Below are positions 31,839 through 40,481 of a stretch of 64,000 nucleotides of DNA, piece by piece (positions within the stretch are counted from its first letter, which is position 1; each line of letters opens with the position of its first letter). A program made the position numbers and the translations under genes. A model generated the notes under the pieces. It was not told the origin of the DNA and ran no database searches. It saw nothing but the letters and a program-made list of their open reading frames with translations. Origin of the DNA: Streptomyces sp. NBC_00376 (GTDB taxonomy: Bacteria; Actinomycetota; Actinomycetes; Streptomycetales; Streptomycetaceae); the NCBI RefSeq assembly GCF_036077095.1, contig NZ_CP107961.1, forward strand, positions 434,001 to 498,000, in the 5' to 3' direction.

Positions 31839-34274
31839 GTGGGAAGACGCGTTATCGCTCTGAGCGCATGTCTCGCACTTGCAAGTTCCATGGCCTTCGG
31901 CGCGCTGGCTCAGGGCCCCGTGGCCTTTGCCGCAACTTCGCAGCAGGAGCCGCCCGCCACCGCCGAACCGCTGCCGCCCGTCTCCCCCACGCCCCAGTCG
32001 CTCACTCGCACCGGCCGCGATGCCACCGTGACCGGCCGTGTGCTCCTCGTCGCCGACGACGCCACGGACGCGGCAGCGCGTGACCGCCTCGTCCGCGAGC
32101 TCAGGAAGCACGGCGCCGACCGGGTCGACATCGTCACGCCCGACAACGTCCCCAAGGCCGCCGCCGGCCTGCTCACCGTGCGGATCGGCCCGGCCGCCCG
32201 GCCGGACGTTGCCGAGGCGCTCGGCGACGTGGCCGCCCCGGACCGCGCCGAGGGATACACCCTGCGGGTCGACGTCAGTGAGCGGGGCAAGCAGATCGCC
32301 CTGGGCGGTCACGACGCCACCGGCCAGTTCTACGCCGTGCAGACGCTCCGTCAGCTCTTCGTCCGCGGCGACGACGGCTGGAAGATCACTGGCGCGCAGG
32401 CCGTCGACTTCCCGTCGATGCCGCTGCGCGGCACGATCGAGGGCTTCTACGGTCAGCCCTGGACGCACGCCGAGCGGCTGGACCAGATGGACTTCTACGG
32501 CGACGTCAAGGCCAACACCTATATCTACGCGCCCAAGGACGATCCCTACCACCGCGACAAGTGGCGCGATCCTTATCCCACCGACAAACTCGCCGAACTG
32601 GGCGAGCTGGTGAACCGAGCCAGCGCAAACCACGTCCGTTTCACGTTCGCCGTCTCACCCGGCGGCTCGATCTGCTACTCCGACCCCGACGACCGCAAGG
32701 CCCTCAAGGCCAAGCTCCAGGCCCTCTACGACCTGGGCACCCGGTCCTTCTCCATCCCTCTGGACGACATCAGCTACACCAAGTGGAACTGTGCGGCCGA
32801 CCAGGCGGCGTACGGCCAACCGGGACGCACCGCAGCCGCGAAGGCGCAGGTGGATCTGCTCAACGACCTCCAGCGGAACTTCATCGCCACCCATGAGGGC
32901 GCCCGCCCGCTGCAGATGGTGCCGACCGAGTACGGCGACCTGACCGACACCAGCTACAAGCAGACGATGCGGGCCACCCTCGACCCCGCGGTCGTGGTCA
33001 TGTGGACCGGTACCGACGTCGTACCACCGACGATCACCAACGAGCAGGCCGACGGCGCATCCAAGCTCTTCGGCCGCAAGGTCTTCGTCTGGGACAACTA
33101 CCCGGTCAACGACTACGGCAACACCAGCGGTCGGCTGCTGCTCGCCCCCTACGACAAGCGCGAGGCGGGACTCTCCGAGCACCTCTCCGGCATCGTCGCC
33201 AACCCGATGAACCAGCCGTACGCCAGCAAGATCGCGGTCTTTGGCGCCGCGGACTTCACCTGGAACGACAAGGCGTACGACGCGAGGACGAGTTGGGCGC
33301 GTGCCATGGCCTACCTCGCGGGCGGTGACCGCCGGGCCACCGACGCGCTGCTCGTCTTCGCCGACCTGGAACACCTGGCCCCGACCTTCGGCACCACCCC
33401 CTGGCAGTCCCAGGCACCCGAACTCGCCAGCCGGATAGCCGAGTTCTGGAAGGCGTGGGACGCGGGCGACCGCGCTGATTCTGTCAAGACGCTGCGCACC
33501 TACGCGAACGAAATTGAGGAGGCCCCGGCCGCCATCCGCGCCGGATCGGTGGAGCAGGGCTTCGCCGCCGATGCCAAGCCCTGGCTGGACGCCACCCAGC
33601 TGTGGGGCATGTCGATGGTGAAGACACTGGACGCGCTCGCAGCCCGGCAGGCCGGTGACAAGGAGAAGGCCGAGGCGCTGCTCGCCGACTCCGAGGCTCT
33701 GCAGAAGCAGGCCCGGGCCGTACGGGTCGATCCGGCGCGCAACACATGGGGCAAGGTCCAGCCCAAGGTCGGCGACGGGGTACTCGACTCCTTCCTCATC
33801 CAGGCGGACATCCGGCTTCAGCTGTGGGATGCCGCGGGCGGCTCGGAGAACCTCGCGCTGAAGGGCACAGCGAGCGCATCCAGTGTCGAGCAGAACCTCG
33901 ACCGGCTCTCGGCCCGGTACGTCAACGATGGTCAGCTCGGCACTCGTTGGGCATCCGGCTACAGCGACAACGAGTGGGTCCAGGTGAAGCTCGCCGCCCC
34001 CGCCGAGGTCGCAGCGGTAACCCTCGCCTGGGAGGGCGCCTGCGCGACGGACTACCAGATCCAGACCTCCCTGGACGGGACGAACTGGAGCGAGGCGGCC
34101 ACCCAGCACCCCGACAGCTGCGGCAATGACGTGATCAAGATCAACTCCGGCAGTGCGGTGCAGTATGTCCGAATGCAGGGCGTCAAGCGGAAGACGACCT
34201 GGGGCTACTCGGTCTACGAGATGGGCGTCTACGGCTCGCCCGCTGCGGATCCGGCGGTAGCCGCCAAAGCGTAG
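31839..34274 (+). CDS. Secreted GH84 beta-N-acetylglucosaminidase (hyaluronidase-like), 811 aa
   Basis: GTG 31839 has TTGGAG 5 bases upstream. A Sec signal peptide (about 35 residues, ALASSMAFGALAQGPVAFAA) leads to an N-terminal GH20b-like domain (to about 175) and the GH84 TIM barrel, recognised by LRGTIEGFYGQPWTHAERLD, NTYIYAPKDDPYHRDKWRDP and the DD pair in SIPLDDISYTKW, where GH84 enzymes carry two consecutive catalytic Asp. A helical region follows and the C-terminus (about 670-800) is an F5/8-type C (CBM32-like) sugar-binding domain, SASSVEQNLDRLSARYVNDG to TTWGYSVYEMGVYGS. It would remove GlcNAc from glycans outside the cell. A dre-like site upstream and a strong terminator downstream frame it as a single-gene unit controlled by DasR. 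Confidence 0.92.
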   Translation: MGRRVIALSACLALASSMAFGALAQGPVAFAATSQQEPPATAEPLPPVSPTPQSLTRTGRDATVTGRVLLVADDATDAAARDRLVRELRKHGADRVDIVTPDNVPKAAAGLLTVRIGPAARPDVAEALGDVAAPDRAEGYTLRVDVSERGKQIALGGHDATGQFYAVQTLRQLFVRGDDGWKITGAQAVDFPSMPLRGTIEGFYGQPWTHAERLDQMDFYGDVKANTYIYAPKDDPYHRDKWRDPYPTDKLAELGELVNRASANHVRFTFAVSPGGSICYSDPDDRKALKAKLQALYDLGTRSFSIPLDDISYTKWNCAADQAAYGQPGRTAAAKAQVDLLNDLQRNFIATHEGARPLQMVPTEYGDLTDTSYKQTMRATLDPAVVVMWTGTDVVPPTITNEQADGASKLFGRKVFVWDNYPVNDYGNTSGRLLLAPYDKREAGLSEHLSGIVANPMNQPYASKIAVFGAADFTWNDKAYDARTSWARAMAYLAGGDRRATDALLVFADLEHLAPTFGTTPWQSQAPELASRIAEFWKAWDAGDRADSVKTLRTYANEIEEAPAAIRAGSVEQGFAADAKPWLDATQLWGMSMVKTLDALAARQAGDKEKAEALLADSEALQKQARAVRVDPARNTWGKVQPKVGDGVLDSFLIQADIRLQLWDAAGGSENLALKGTASASSVEQNLDRLSARYVNDGQLGTRWASGYSDNEWVQVKLAAPAEVAAVTLAWEGACATDYQIQTSLDGTNWSEAATQHPDSCGNDVIKINSGSAVQYVRMQGVKRKTTWGYSVYEMGVYGSPAADPAVAAKA

Positions 34275-34286
34275 TCAAGAGGCAGG

Positions 34287-34317
34287 AGGGCGGTCCGCCC
34301 GCGGCGGACCGCCCTTT
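34287..34317 (+). terminator. Rho-independent terminator of the GH84 gene
   Basis: AGGGCGGTCCGCC pairs perfectly with GGCGGACCGCCCT around CGC, followed by TTT, 13 bases after the stop codon. Confidence 0.92.
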
Positions 34318-34547
34318 TGCGTACTCGTGATCCGTCGCGGGGCCTGCGCCTGCCGAAAACTCATCCGCGCTGGTGGGAGGCGGTGTGTCTCGGCTACCGG
34401 GCGCCGACCGCGTCGCCCGAAGTGTCAAAGTCAGCACCCTGGCCGCTCTGTGGGCCAAGGCGGCGGCATGATGTACGACCGTATCTGCCGGTTCCCGCTC
34501 AGGGGTCGGGCGGTCGGCCCGAGATGCTTCTGCAGGCTGCGCTGGCC

Positions 34548-35048
34548 ATGAATACGAGTGCCGAACCCGAACGGACCCGGAGCAACGCGATCGCTTCCGG
34601 TCCGCCGATCCGACAGCTCTTCCGGGACGTCATCGCGGACCGCCTGCCGGGCCCCGGGCCGCCCCAGGCCGCGATGCTGTTCGACACCGAGGTCGACCCC
34701 TACTGGGACGACCAGAGCTTCCTCGCCGACTTCTACAACGAGATCCTCCACCAGGACACCTGCCAGCCCGCCACCGCCGACGGCCTCGCTCTGGCCGCAG
34801 CCCTCGCCGTCGACGACCGGATTCCCGCCCGACACCGGTTCCAAGCTGTCGACCTGCTGTTCAGCGCCGCCACCGTCGCCGAGCGCCACCTCGCCGAGGC
34901 CTGGCCGGCCGCCCCGTCAGCGGAACTCGCACATTTGGTCATTTGTGAGAATCACGCAGCGTCCGGTCGTGGCCGCTGCGCTCGGGTACGCGGGCCGAAC
35001 TGTTCCGTGTACAGAAGCCCCGGCCGCGCCTGGCGGTTCAGCCCGTGA
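34548..35048 (+). CDS. Unrecognised protein, probably 3'-truncated
   Basis: From ATG 34548: MNTSAEPERTRSNAIASGPP, IRQLFRDVIADRLPGPGPPQ, AMLFDTEVDPYWDDQSFLAD, then helical repeats such as GLALAAALAVDDRIPARHRF and LLFSAATVAERHLAEAW. It looks like the start of a longer helical-repeat protein. After about residue 125 (near 34925) the sequence becomes Cys/Arg-rich and unlike the rest, and it overlaps the end of the convergent hydrolase gene. I infer that its 3' part was lost. Confidence 0.5.
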   Translation: MNTSAEPERTRSNAIASGPPIRQLFRDVIADRLPGPGPPQAAMLFDTEVDPYWDDQSFLADFYNEILHQDTCQPATADGLALAAALAVDDRIPARHRFQAVDLLFSAATVAERHLAEAWPAAPSAELAHLVICENHAASGRGRCARVRGPNCSVYRSPGRAWRFSP

Positions 35049-36024
35049 GGGTGTTGAGCCAGCCGGTCAGCAGACGGTTGGTCTCCTCGGGGCGTTCCTG
35101 CTGGATCCAGTGGCCGCAGCCCTCTATGAGGTGGGAGGCGGTCAGGCCGGGGAGGGTGGTGGGGAAGGCGTCGATAGCGTCGGACATCCAGGTGGTGGAG
35201 GCGTCCAGGGCGCCGCCGATGAATAGGGACGGCTGCTTGATCGGGGCGCCGCGGTGGGGGGCGAGGTCTTCCCAGTCGCGGTCCACGTTGCGGTAGCGGT
35301 TGAGGGCGCCGGTCAGACCCGTGCGCTCGAACTCTCCGGCGTAGACGTCGAGGTCGTCCTCGGTCAGCCAGGCCGGGAGGATGCCGGTGGGAAAACGGTC
35401 ACGCAGCTGGCCGCTGCGGCCGACGAAGTGCGGGTCGGGCTCGCCCTGGGCGGGCATGGTGTCGGCGGACAGGGCGGCGTAGAAGCCCGCGAGCCAGCCC
35501 CGTACGTCAGGCTCGATCTCCGTCTCGGCGCGGCCGGGCTCCTGGAAGTAGGAGACGTAGAACTCCTGCTCGGGGCCGCCGATCTGGCCGAAGATGTCGG
35601 TGGGGCGGGGGCCGCCGGGTGGCGCGTACGGGACACTCAGCAGGGCGACGGCCCGGAAGACCTCGGGATGGAGCAGGGCGGAGGTGGCGGCGATGTTGGA
35701 GCCCCAGTCGTGGCCGACGATCACCGCGCTTTCCTCGCCGAGGGCGTGCACGAGGGCGACGTTGTCCTCCACCAGGTCCAGCATCCGGTAGGCGTCGGTC
35801 GCCGCAGGCCTGGAGGAGCGGCCGTAGCCGCGCACGTCGATCGCCACCGCCCGGTAGCCGGCCGCGGCGAGTGCCGGGAGCTGGCGGCGCCAGGAGTACC
35901 AGGACTCGGGGAAGCCGTGCACGAGCAGGACCAGCGGGCCGGTGCCCTGCTCGACCAGGTGCAGGCGCCCGGCCGGGGCCTCGACGGTGCGGTGGCGGAG
36001 TACGGCGGACGGATCGGGCTGCAT
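35038..36024 (-). CDS. Epoxide-hydrolase-like alpha/beta hydrolase, 328 aa
   Basis: Motifs are those of soluble epoxide hydrolases: oxyanion HGFPESW at 36-42, nucleophile Asp106 in VIVGHDWGSNIA, cap region with Tyr (SVPYAPP, EFYVSYFQE), acid in GALDASTTW and base His in EGCGHWIQQERPEE. An Asp nucleophile rather than Ser separates it from esterases. It would open an epoxide to a diol in the cytosol. ATG 36024 has GAGGAGAAG upstream. The gene diverges from an XRE-cupin regulator with a 15-bp palindrome between, so that regulator probably controls it. Confidence 0.9.
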   Translation of the reverse strand: MQPDPSAVLRHRTVEAPAGRLHLVEQGTGPLVLLVHGFPESWYSWRRQLPALAAAGYRAVAIDVRGYGRSSRPAATDAYRMLDLVEDNVALVHALGEESAVIVGHDWGSNIAATSALLHPEVFRAVALLSVPYAPPGGPRPTDIFGQIGGPEQEFYVSYFQEPGRAETEIEPDVRGWLAGFYAALSADTMPAQGEPDPHFVGRSGQLRDRFPTGILPAWLTEDDLDVYAGEFERTGLTGALNRYRNVDRDWEDLAPHRGAPIKQPSLFIGGALDASTTWMSDAIDAFPTTLPGLTASHLIEGCGHWIQQERPEETNRLLTGWLNTLTG

Positions 36025-36103
36025 GGGGGCTTCTCCTCGGTTCGCGGGTGGACGCAAGTACGCATCGATCATGCGGTGCGGCGACCGTCCGACGCGATTA
36101 CCC

Positions 36104-36118
36104 TTGCCAGCCTGGCAA
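36104..36118. promoter_or_regulatory. Palindromic operator TTGCCAG-C-CTGGCAA
   Basis: A perfect 7-bp inverted repeat with one central base, in the divergent region between the epoxide-hydrolase-like gene (start 36024) and the XRE-cupin gene (start 36133). It is 15 bases before the latter, a place suited to autoregulation. Confidence 0.65.
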
Positions 36119-36132
36119 ACTTGCAGGACAGG

Positions 36133-36774
36133 ATGGTGGAGCGGCGCGTCCGGAAGGGGGCAGAGCGGGTGACAGGCGACGACGTGGCCGACACGCTGGC
36201 GGCGATGGGCCCCCGACTGCGGGCCGCGCGCGAACACCGCGGCTCCACGCTCACCGGCGTCAGCCGCGCGACCGGCATCTCCCCGAGCACGCTGTCGCGG
36301 ATCGAGACCAGCCGACGCAAGCCCACCCTGGAAGTGGTGTTGCAGTTGGCGAAGGAGTACGGCGTCTCCCTGGACGAGCTGGCCGGCACCGCCCCCGCCG
36401 CCGAGCCCCGCACCTCCGCGCTCCAGCGTTTCGGCGACGACAAGGCGGTGTTGCCGCTGACCCGGTACGTCGGGGGCCTGCACGCCCACAAACACGTCCT
36501 GCCCGCCGTCCAAGAGCCGCCCGCGCGGCCCCGGCAGGTCTCCCACGACGGCTGGGAATGGCTGTGCGTCCTGTACGGGCGGCTGTGGCTCGCACTCGGC
36601 GACCAGGACCTCGTCCTGAGTGCCGGGGACGTCGCCGAGTTCGACACCCGCAATCCCCACGGGGTCGCGAACGCCGGCCCCGGCGGCCCGGTCGAGTACC
36701 TGATCATGTTCGGGCCGCAGGGAGAGCGCCTGCGACCGCGCACCCCGCCCGCCCCCGGCCTCAGGGCCCAGTAG
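36133..36774 (+). CDS. XRE-cupin transcriptional regulator, 213 aa
   Basis: Residues of about 25-80 are an XRE helix-turn-helix: MGPRLRAAREHRGSTLTGVS, RATGISPSTLSRIETSRRKP, TLEVVLQLAKEYGVSLDELA. The C-terminal part (about 105-200) is a cupin barrel, with GWEWLCVLYGRLWLALGDQD, LVLSAGDVAEFDTRNPHGVA and GPVEYLIMFGP. Such MerR-like two-domain repressors sense a small molecule in the cupin. ATG 36133 and GTG 36169 are both possible; the latter has GGAAGGGGG upstream and starts nearer the HTH. It probably controls itself and the divergent hydrolase through the palindrome at 36104. Confidence 0.88.
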   Translation: MVERRVRKGAERVTGDDVADTLAAMGPRLRAAREHRGSTLTGVSRATGISPSTLSRIETSRRKPTLEVVLQLAKEYGVSLDELAGTAPAAEPRTSALQRFGDDKAVLPLTRYVGGLHAHKHVLPAVQEPPARPRQVSHDGWEWLCVLYGRLWLALGDQDLVLSAGDVAEFDTRNPHGVANAGPGGPVEYLIMFGPQGERLRPRTPPAPGLRAQ

Positions 36775-36819
36775 CAAGCAGAGGACGAACGGCCTGACGC
36801 CCTGGATATGCCCGGGATG

Positions 36820-36960
36820 TCAGGCCTCTTCCTCGTTGTCCTCAGCGGCGTCGGGGTGGCGGAAGCGGCGCAGGCTCTGGCCGGGGTCGCTGGCCTTGAT
36901 GTTGAACAGGTAGCGGCCCAGGAAGTTGATGCGAACCGCCCCGGCGGAGCACAAGCCCTC
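36820..36960 (-). pseudogene. Tn3-type transposase, extreme C-terminal fragment
   Basis: The minus strand reads VRINFLGRYLFNIKASDPGQ, then SLRRFRHPDAAEDNEEEA before TGA 36820. This resembles the C-terminal end of Tn3-family TnpA (pattern HINxLGRYxFxL...GGLRPLRDPxAxxDE). About 45 residues remain. Confidence 0.5.
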
Positions 36961-36974
36961 TTCCTGGCCGAGGT

Positions 36975-37805
36975 CGGCAAGGAAGAGGAGTCCCGCAACC
37001 AGACGCTGACACTGCGGGCGTTCCGCGACTACCAGGCCGGGCACCGTCCCTCCGGGCCCGGCGCCCGGGACCTGCTGGCCTTCTTCACCAGCGTCGGACG
37101 CCAGCTGGAGAAGCTGGACGTGACGGCTCCCACGGTCAAGCGCAGCGATCAGGAACTGCTCAACCTGCCGGCCGGACGAGCCGGCGCCCTGCACCTGGGG
37201 CTGGCGAACTACTGCTGGTTCCTCGACCCGGGCAAGGCCCTGTGCCTCGCGCTCGCCCGCAGCCCCGACCGCAGCCGGCCCCTGGCCGGGATCTGCGACT
37301 CGGCCCGCTGCCCGCAGGCCACCCACCACTCCTGTCACCGCGACGTCTGGGCGAGTTCGGCCGCCACCAGCCGGGCTTTCATCAGCAAGATCGGCCGCGG
37401 GCAGAAGACCGAGCGAGCGCGACTGGTCGCCGAGGCCGAGCGCGCCGAACGCATCGTCGCCAGCATCGACGCCGCAGACCATGGAGCGAGGAGTTCGAGC
37501 GGCGCCTTCGTACTCTGCAGGAAGCCGGTGAGGTCGTCGACCCACGGATCGCGCAGATCAAACGACTCAAGACCAAGATCGCCGAGCTCGAGGAACACCT
37601 CGCTCAGCGGGACGAGACCGTTGCCGACCTCACCACATTCAAGGAACGCGCCGTCTCGCGATTGGCCGCACAGCACGACGAGATCGCGCGTCTACGAGAA
37701 CAGGCCGCAGCCCTCGACAACGTCCACCGCCTGCCCGCCCCGGCACGGTCCCGTACGGCTCGTGCCACTGAGCCCGCCGCCGACCAAGGGCGCAGAACAC
37801 AGTGA
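36975..37805 (+). pseudogene. Tn554-like integrase C-terminus plus coiled-coil tail, frameshifted
   Basis: The first frame reads LRAFRDYQAGHRPSGPGARD, LGLANYCWFLDPGKALCLAL, GICDSARCPQATHHSCHRDV and ISKIGRGQKTERARLVAEAE, the zinc-finger-like C-terminal part (CxxxxCPQATHH..H) of the large tyrosine recombinases that work with DUF6262 proteins. A shift near 37485 leads to EEFERRLRTLQEAGEVVDPR, RLKTKIAELEEHLAQRDETV and LAAQHDEIARLREQAAALDN, a coiled coil, ending at TGA 37805. The catalytic Arg/Tyr domain is missing. Confidence 0.6.
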
Positions 37806-37867
37806 GGGAGCCCGTCGGCATGGCCCGTCGTGTTCCCTCTCCGGGCCGAACTGATACTCCCGTGGGA

Positions 37868-38743
37868 TCAGCGAGACAGGGCGAGCAGCTCGTCGATCAC
37901 GGGCTCTGGACCGTCATAGGTGAGGTGTGCGATGGCTGACATTGGTGCGATCACTCGGCTCCAGGCATACAGCCGGTCCCCATCGAGCCCGCAGGCGGTC
38001 GCCACCCGCTGGCAACGGGCCTCGACACCCTCTTGTCCGGCGCCCGCCACTACGTAGTCGACGGCGTCGAAGCATGGGTCGCCTACACATGCCTTGGGGT
38101 CGATCGCGATCAGACCGCGCGACGGGCCGCCGTCCAGGACGTTGCCGAGGTGCAGATCACCGTGCAGCAACACGAGCCTGGCCTGACTGTCCAGCAACCT
38201 CTCACAGCGCAGTATCGCCCGCTGCCACGCGGCCTGGTCAATCCGTGCGCCGATGGCTGGCTCGGACAGCCGCCGGCCGATCCGGACGAAGGCTTCGTCA
38301 AACCGACCGCGCAGATCCAGTGGCCAGTGCGCGGGTGGGGCCACGGCGTGCAGTGCGGCAAGCAACTCTCCCCACTGCCGTGGCAATGACGTCTGCGGCA
38401 TGTCCTCGGCCTCGGTGCCAGGCAGGACCTCCTCCAACACCATCGCCCCAGCCTTCGCGTCGGCAGAGAGTACGGCCGGCACTCGACCCGACGGCGCGAA
38501 CACGCGCAGCATCTCCACCTGCTTGGTCAACAGGTCTCGATCCGGACTGAGCTTGAGAACGGCCGGCGTTCCGTCAGGCCATTGACAGCGCAGGACGACA
38601 GAGGAGGCCCCACTCTCGAACAGCTCACCGAGCACAAAACCCCACCGCGCGGCCAGCCGCACAGCGAGGTTCGGAACCTCAGCGAGCCACCCCTTGGCCT
38701 CAGGGCCGAATCGACCCACCAACCGCGCGCCGACCTCTTCCAT
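37868..38743 (-). CDS. APH(6)-like aminoglycoside/hydroxyurea phosphotransferase, 291 aa
   Basis: The kinase landmarks are present: substrate/ATP lobe around SGASSVVLRCQWPDGTPAVL with the Lys in VLKLSPDRD, catalytic loop LVLLHGDLHLGNVLDGG (HGDxxxxN near 190) and metal-binding LIAIDPKACVGDPCFDAVDY. The IDPK.xVGDP.xDxA form is that of the streptomycin 6-kinase/hydroxyurea resistance group. It would phosphorylate a hydroxylated antibiotic or metabolite in the cytosol; no antibiotic gene cluster is visible, so resistance to an external compound is the simplest reading. ATG 38743 starts the conserved part (MEEVGARLVGRFGPEAKGWL); the frame extends to 38956 but that part looks non-coding. Confidence 0.82.
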   Translation of the reverse strand: MEEVGARLVGRFGPEAKGWLAEVPNLAVRLAARWGFVLGELFESGASSVVLRCQWPDGTPAVLKLSPDRDLLTKQVEMLRVFAPSGRVPAVLSADAKAGAMVLEEVLPGTEAEDMPQTSLPRQWGELLAALHAVAPPAHWPLDLRGRFDEAFVRIGRRLSEPAIGARIDQAAWQRAILRCERLLDSQARLVLLHGDLHLGNVLDGGPSRGLIAIDPKACVGDPCFDAVDYVVAGAGQEGVEARCQRVATACGLDGDRLYAWSRVIAPMSAIAHLTYDGPEPVIDELLALSR

Positions 38744-39109
38744 ATTCACCCCGGCAGCTTGCACCCCGAACTGCCGCCCTGCACACGCATATCGACGCCG
38801 TTCCGCGTGAGGTGAAGCCATCGAGGGGGGACGATCACCAGGCGCTGGGGAAATGACCTTGAGCAGGCCGGGAAGCCACAGGCCAGCAGCACCCGTGAAC
38901 GGGCCCTCGCAGCCCGCACCACTCCCTACGTCGAAGACCCCTGCGCCAGAAGCCACATGTTCACCTTTCGACCCAGCTGACGTAGCACCGCCACGAAGAT
39001 ATGACCTCAGTCACGCAGTCGTGCAGGACGAAGGGACAACACGCCTCGCTGCAATGCGACACAACAGGGATCCTCGACCCTCGCGTAAAGCGACATGACC
39101 TGTGTGGGA
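38744..39109. other. Gap of about 365 bases without a supported gene
   Basis: Separates the kinase start from the ligase fragment. No convincing frame, promoter or repeat seen. Confidence 0.4.
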
Positions 39110-39489
39110 CACGGTGCCTGCCGAAAGAAGCAGGGCATCGAGGGGATCGTCTGCAAACGCGGTGGGGCGGGCTATCCGCCGTCAGGACAGCGCCGGTGGT
39201 TGAAAGTCCGGCACGCGGACACGGTCGACGCCCTGGTGCTGGGGTTCACCGGCCCCCGGCTCAGACCGCACCATCTGGTTCTGGCGGTGGGGGACGAGGG
39301 CGGGACGGCCAGGGTGTCCGCACGCCTGGAGCCTGTCCTCGCGGCTTGTGTCGGTGAGGCCTTGAGCGGCGCGGCGATGGTGGGGGAGCGGCGGGCGAGC
39401 CGTACACACGGGTGGAGGCGGACCTGGTCGTGGAGGTGCTGGCCGGGTCCGGCCGGCACGGCACCCTCACCGTGACCCGGATACGGTGA
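39110..39489 (+). pseudogene. ATP-dependent DNA ligase, C-terminal OB-fold fragment
   Basis: The frame reads KKQGIEGIVCKRGGAGYPPS, QRRWLKVRHADTVDALVLGF and VSARLEPVLAACVGEALSGA; after a one-base shift near 39405 it reads YTRVEADLVVEVLAGSGRHG, then TLTVTRIR and stop at 39489. This is motif V (KVR.ADTVDAVV.GF) and the OB fold of bacterial ATP-dependent ligases. The nucleotidyltransferase lysine domain is absent, and the frame is broken. Its last 60 bases are repeated at 59573. Confidence 0.65.
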
Positions 39490-39816
39490 GGATCCCCGGC
39501 CCGTGAAGCGACTCGCCGTACGGGTGACCCTGCGGTCCTCACGCAAGCGCTCCGGTCCTCGGGGACCTCGGCCAGAGCGACGCCGTAACCGCGGGCCGGG
39601 ACAGGCTCCTGTCGAAGGCAGCGAGGAGTGGCCGATGCCCGTTGTGGTTGATGTGGCCCGAGGCGGCCCGGTTCAGGGTTCAGGGTTCAGCGCGGTGAAA
39701 AGCATGAATGGCATCTCCTGGCGATCCGGGATGCCAGCGGCGTATCTGACAGTGCTGCCTGCGGTGCCGACGCGAGCGGGGAGCGCCTGCCAGGGAGGCA
39801 GAGGCCATCGCTGCGA
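39490..39816. other. Gap of about 330 bases with a short tandem repeat
   Basis: Contains three perfect head-to-tail copies of GGTTCAG at 39670-39690. No gene is supported. Confidence 0.45.
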
Positions 39817-40413
39817 TCACTCGCTCTGAAGCGGTGTCCCGTACGTGGCATCAAGCACCAGAGTGAGCAGCCGGTCGGGCTGTTCTGCGTCGTGGCTGCG
39901 AGCTGTGGAGAGCGCGATCCCGACGACCAGTTGGACCAGGTCGTCGGCGGTCAGGTGGGCGCGCGCCGTTCCCCGTCGCTGAGCTTGGGCAAGAAGATCG
40001 GCTGCCGCGTCCAGGATCAGCCGATGACAGTCGAGCCCCAGCGCGACGGGCTCTTCTTCAACCATCAACGCGCCCCCCAGCCCCTGGTTGACCCTGGCAT
40101 GGACGAGGAACGCGCGCAGCCATTGTGCCAGGGCGTCGTCGGCGGATTCCGAGGAGGACAGTGCGCCGGCCAGCTCGCACAGCGTCTCGATCCGGTCCCT
40201 GAGAACCGCGGTCAGCAGGGCGGAGCGGTTCGGGAAGTGACGGTACAAGGTCCCCGGGCCGACGCCTGCTCGGCGGGCGACCTCGTTGAGGGACGCCTCC
40301 GGTCCGGCTTCAGCGAATACTTCCTGCGCCGTGGCGATGAGACGTTCCCGGTTGAGTCGCGCATCGGTACGCCGAGGTCGGCGCGCGGGGACGTGCCCCT
40401 GTGTGGTCGTCAT
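39817..40413 (-). CDS. TetR-family transcriptional regulator, 198 aa
   Basis: The N-terminal TetR HTH is clear: RLNRERLIATAQEVFAEAGP, EASLNEVARRAGVGPGTLYR and HFPNRSALLTAVLRDRIETL (about residues 18-68). The C-terminal ligand domain (ALAQWLRAFLVHARVNQGLG, GLDCHRLILDAAADLLAQAQ) is typical in length. ATG 40413 follows ACGGGACG. It diverges from the F420-type oxidoreductase gene; the 109-bp gap holds two nearly identical palindromes, so it probably represses itself and its neighbour, responding to the oxidoreductase substrate. Confidence 0.9.
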   Translation of the reverse strand: MTTTQGHVPARRPRRTDARLNRERLIATAQEVFAEAGPEASLNEVARRAGVGPGTLYRHFPNRSALLTAVLRDRIETLCELAGALSSSESADDALAQWLRAFLVHARVNQGLGGALMVEEEPVALGLDCHRLILDAAADLLAQAQRRGTARAHLTADDLVQLVVGIALSTARSHDAEQPDRLLTLVLDATYGTPLQSE

Positions 40414-40447
40414 CGTCCCGTCTTTCGCTCGAGTTCGGGGCAGTTAA

Positions 40448-40464
40448 ACGGAGGATCTCTCCGT
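40448..40464. promoter_or_regulatory. TetR-type operator, copy 1
   Basis: ACGGAG-GATCT-CTCCGT, a perfect 6-bp inverted repeat with 5-base centre, flanked by AA and A. It is 35 bases before the TetR gene start. Confidence 0.75.
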
Positions 40465-40481
40465 ATAGTAGCGTCCGTCAA

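Noticed and set aside
35254..36132. Plus-strand extension upstream of the XRE-cupin gene
   Set aside because: It is antisense to the epoxide-hydrolase-like gene; the HTH begins only after 36180.
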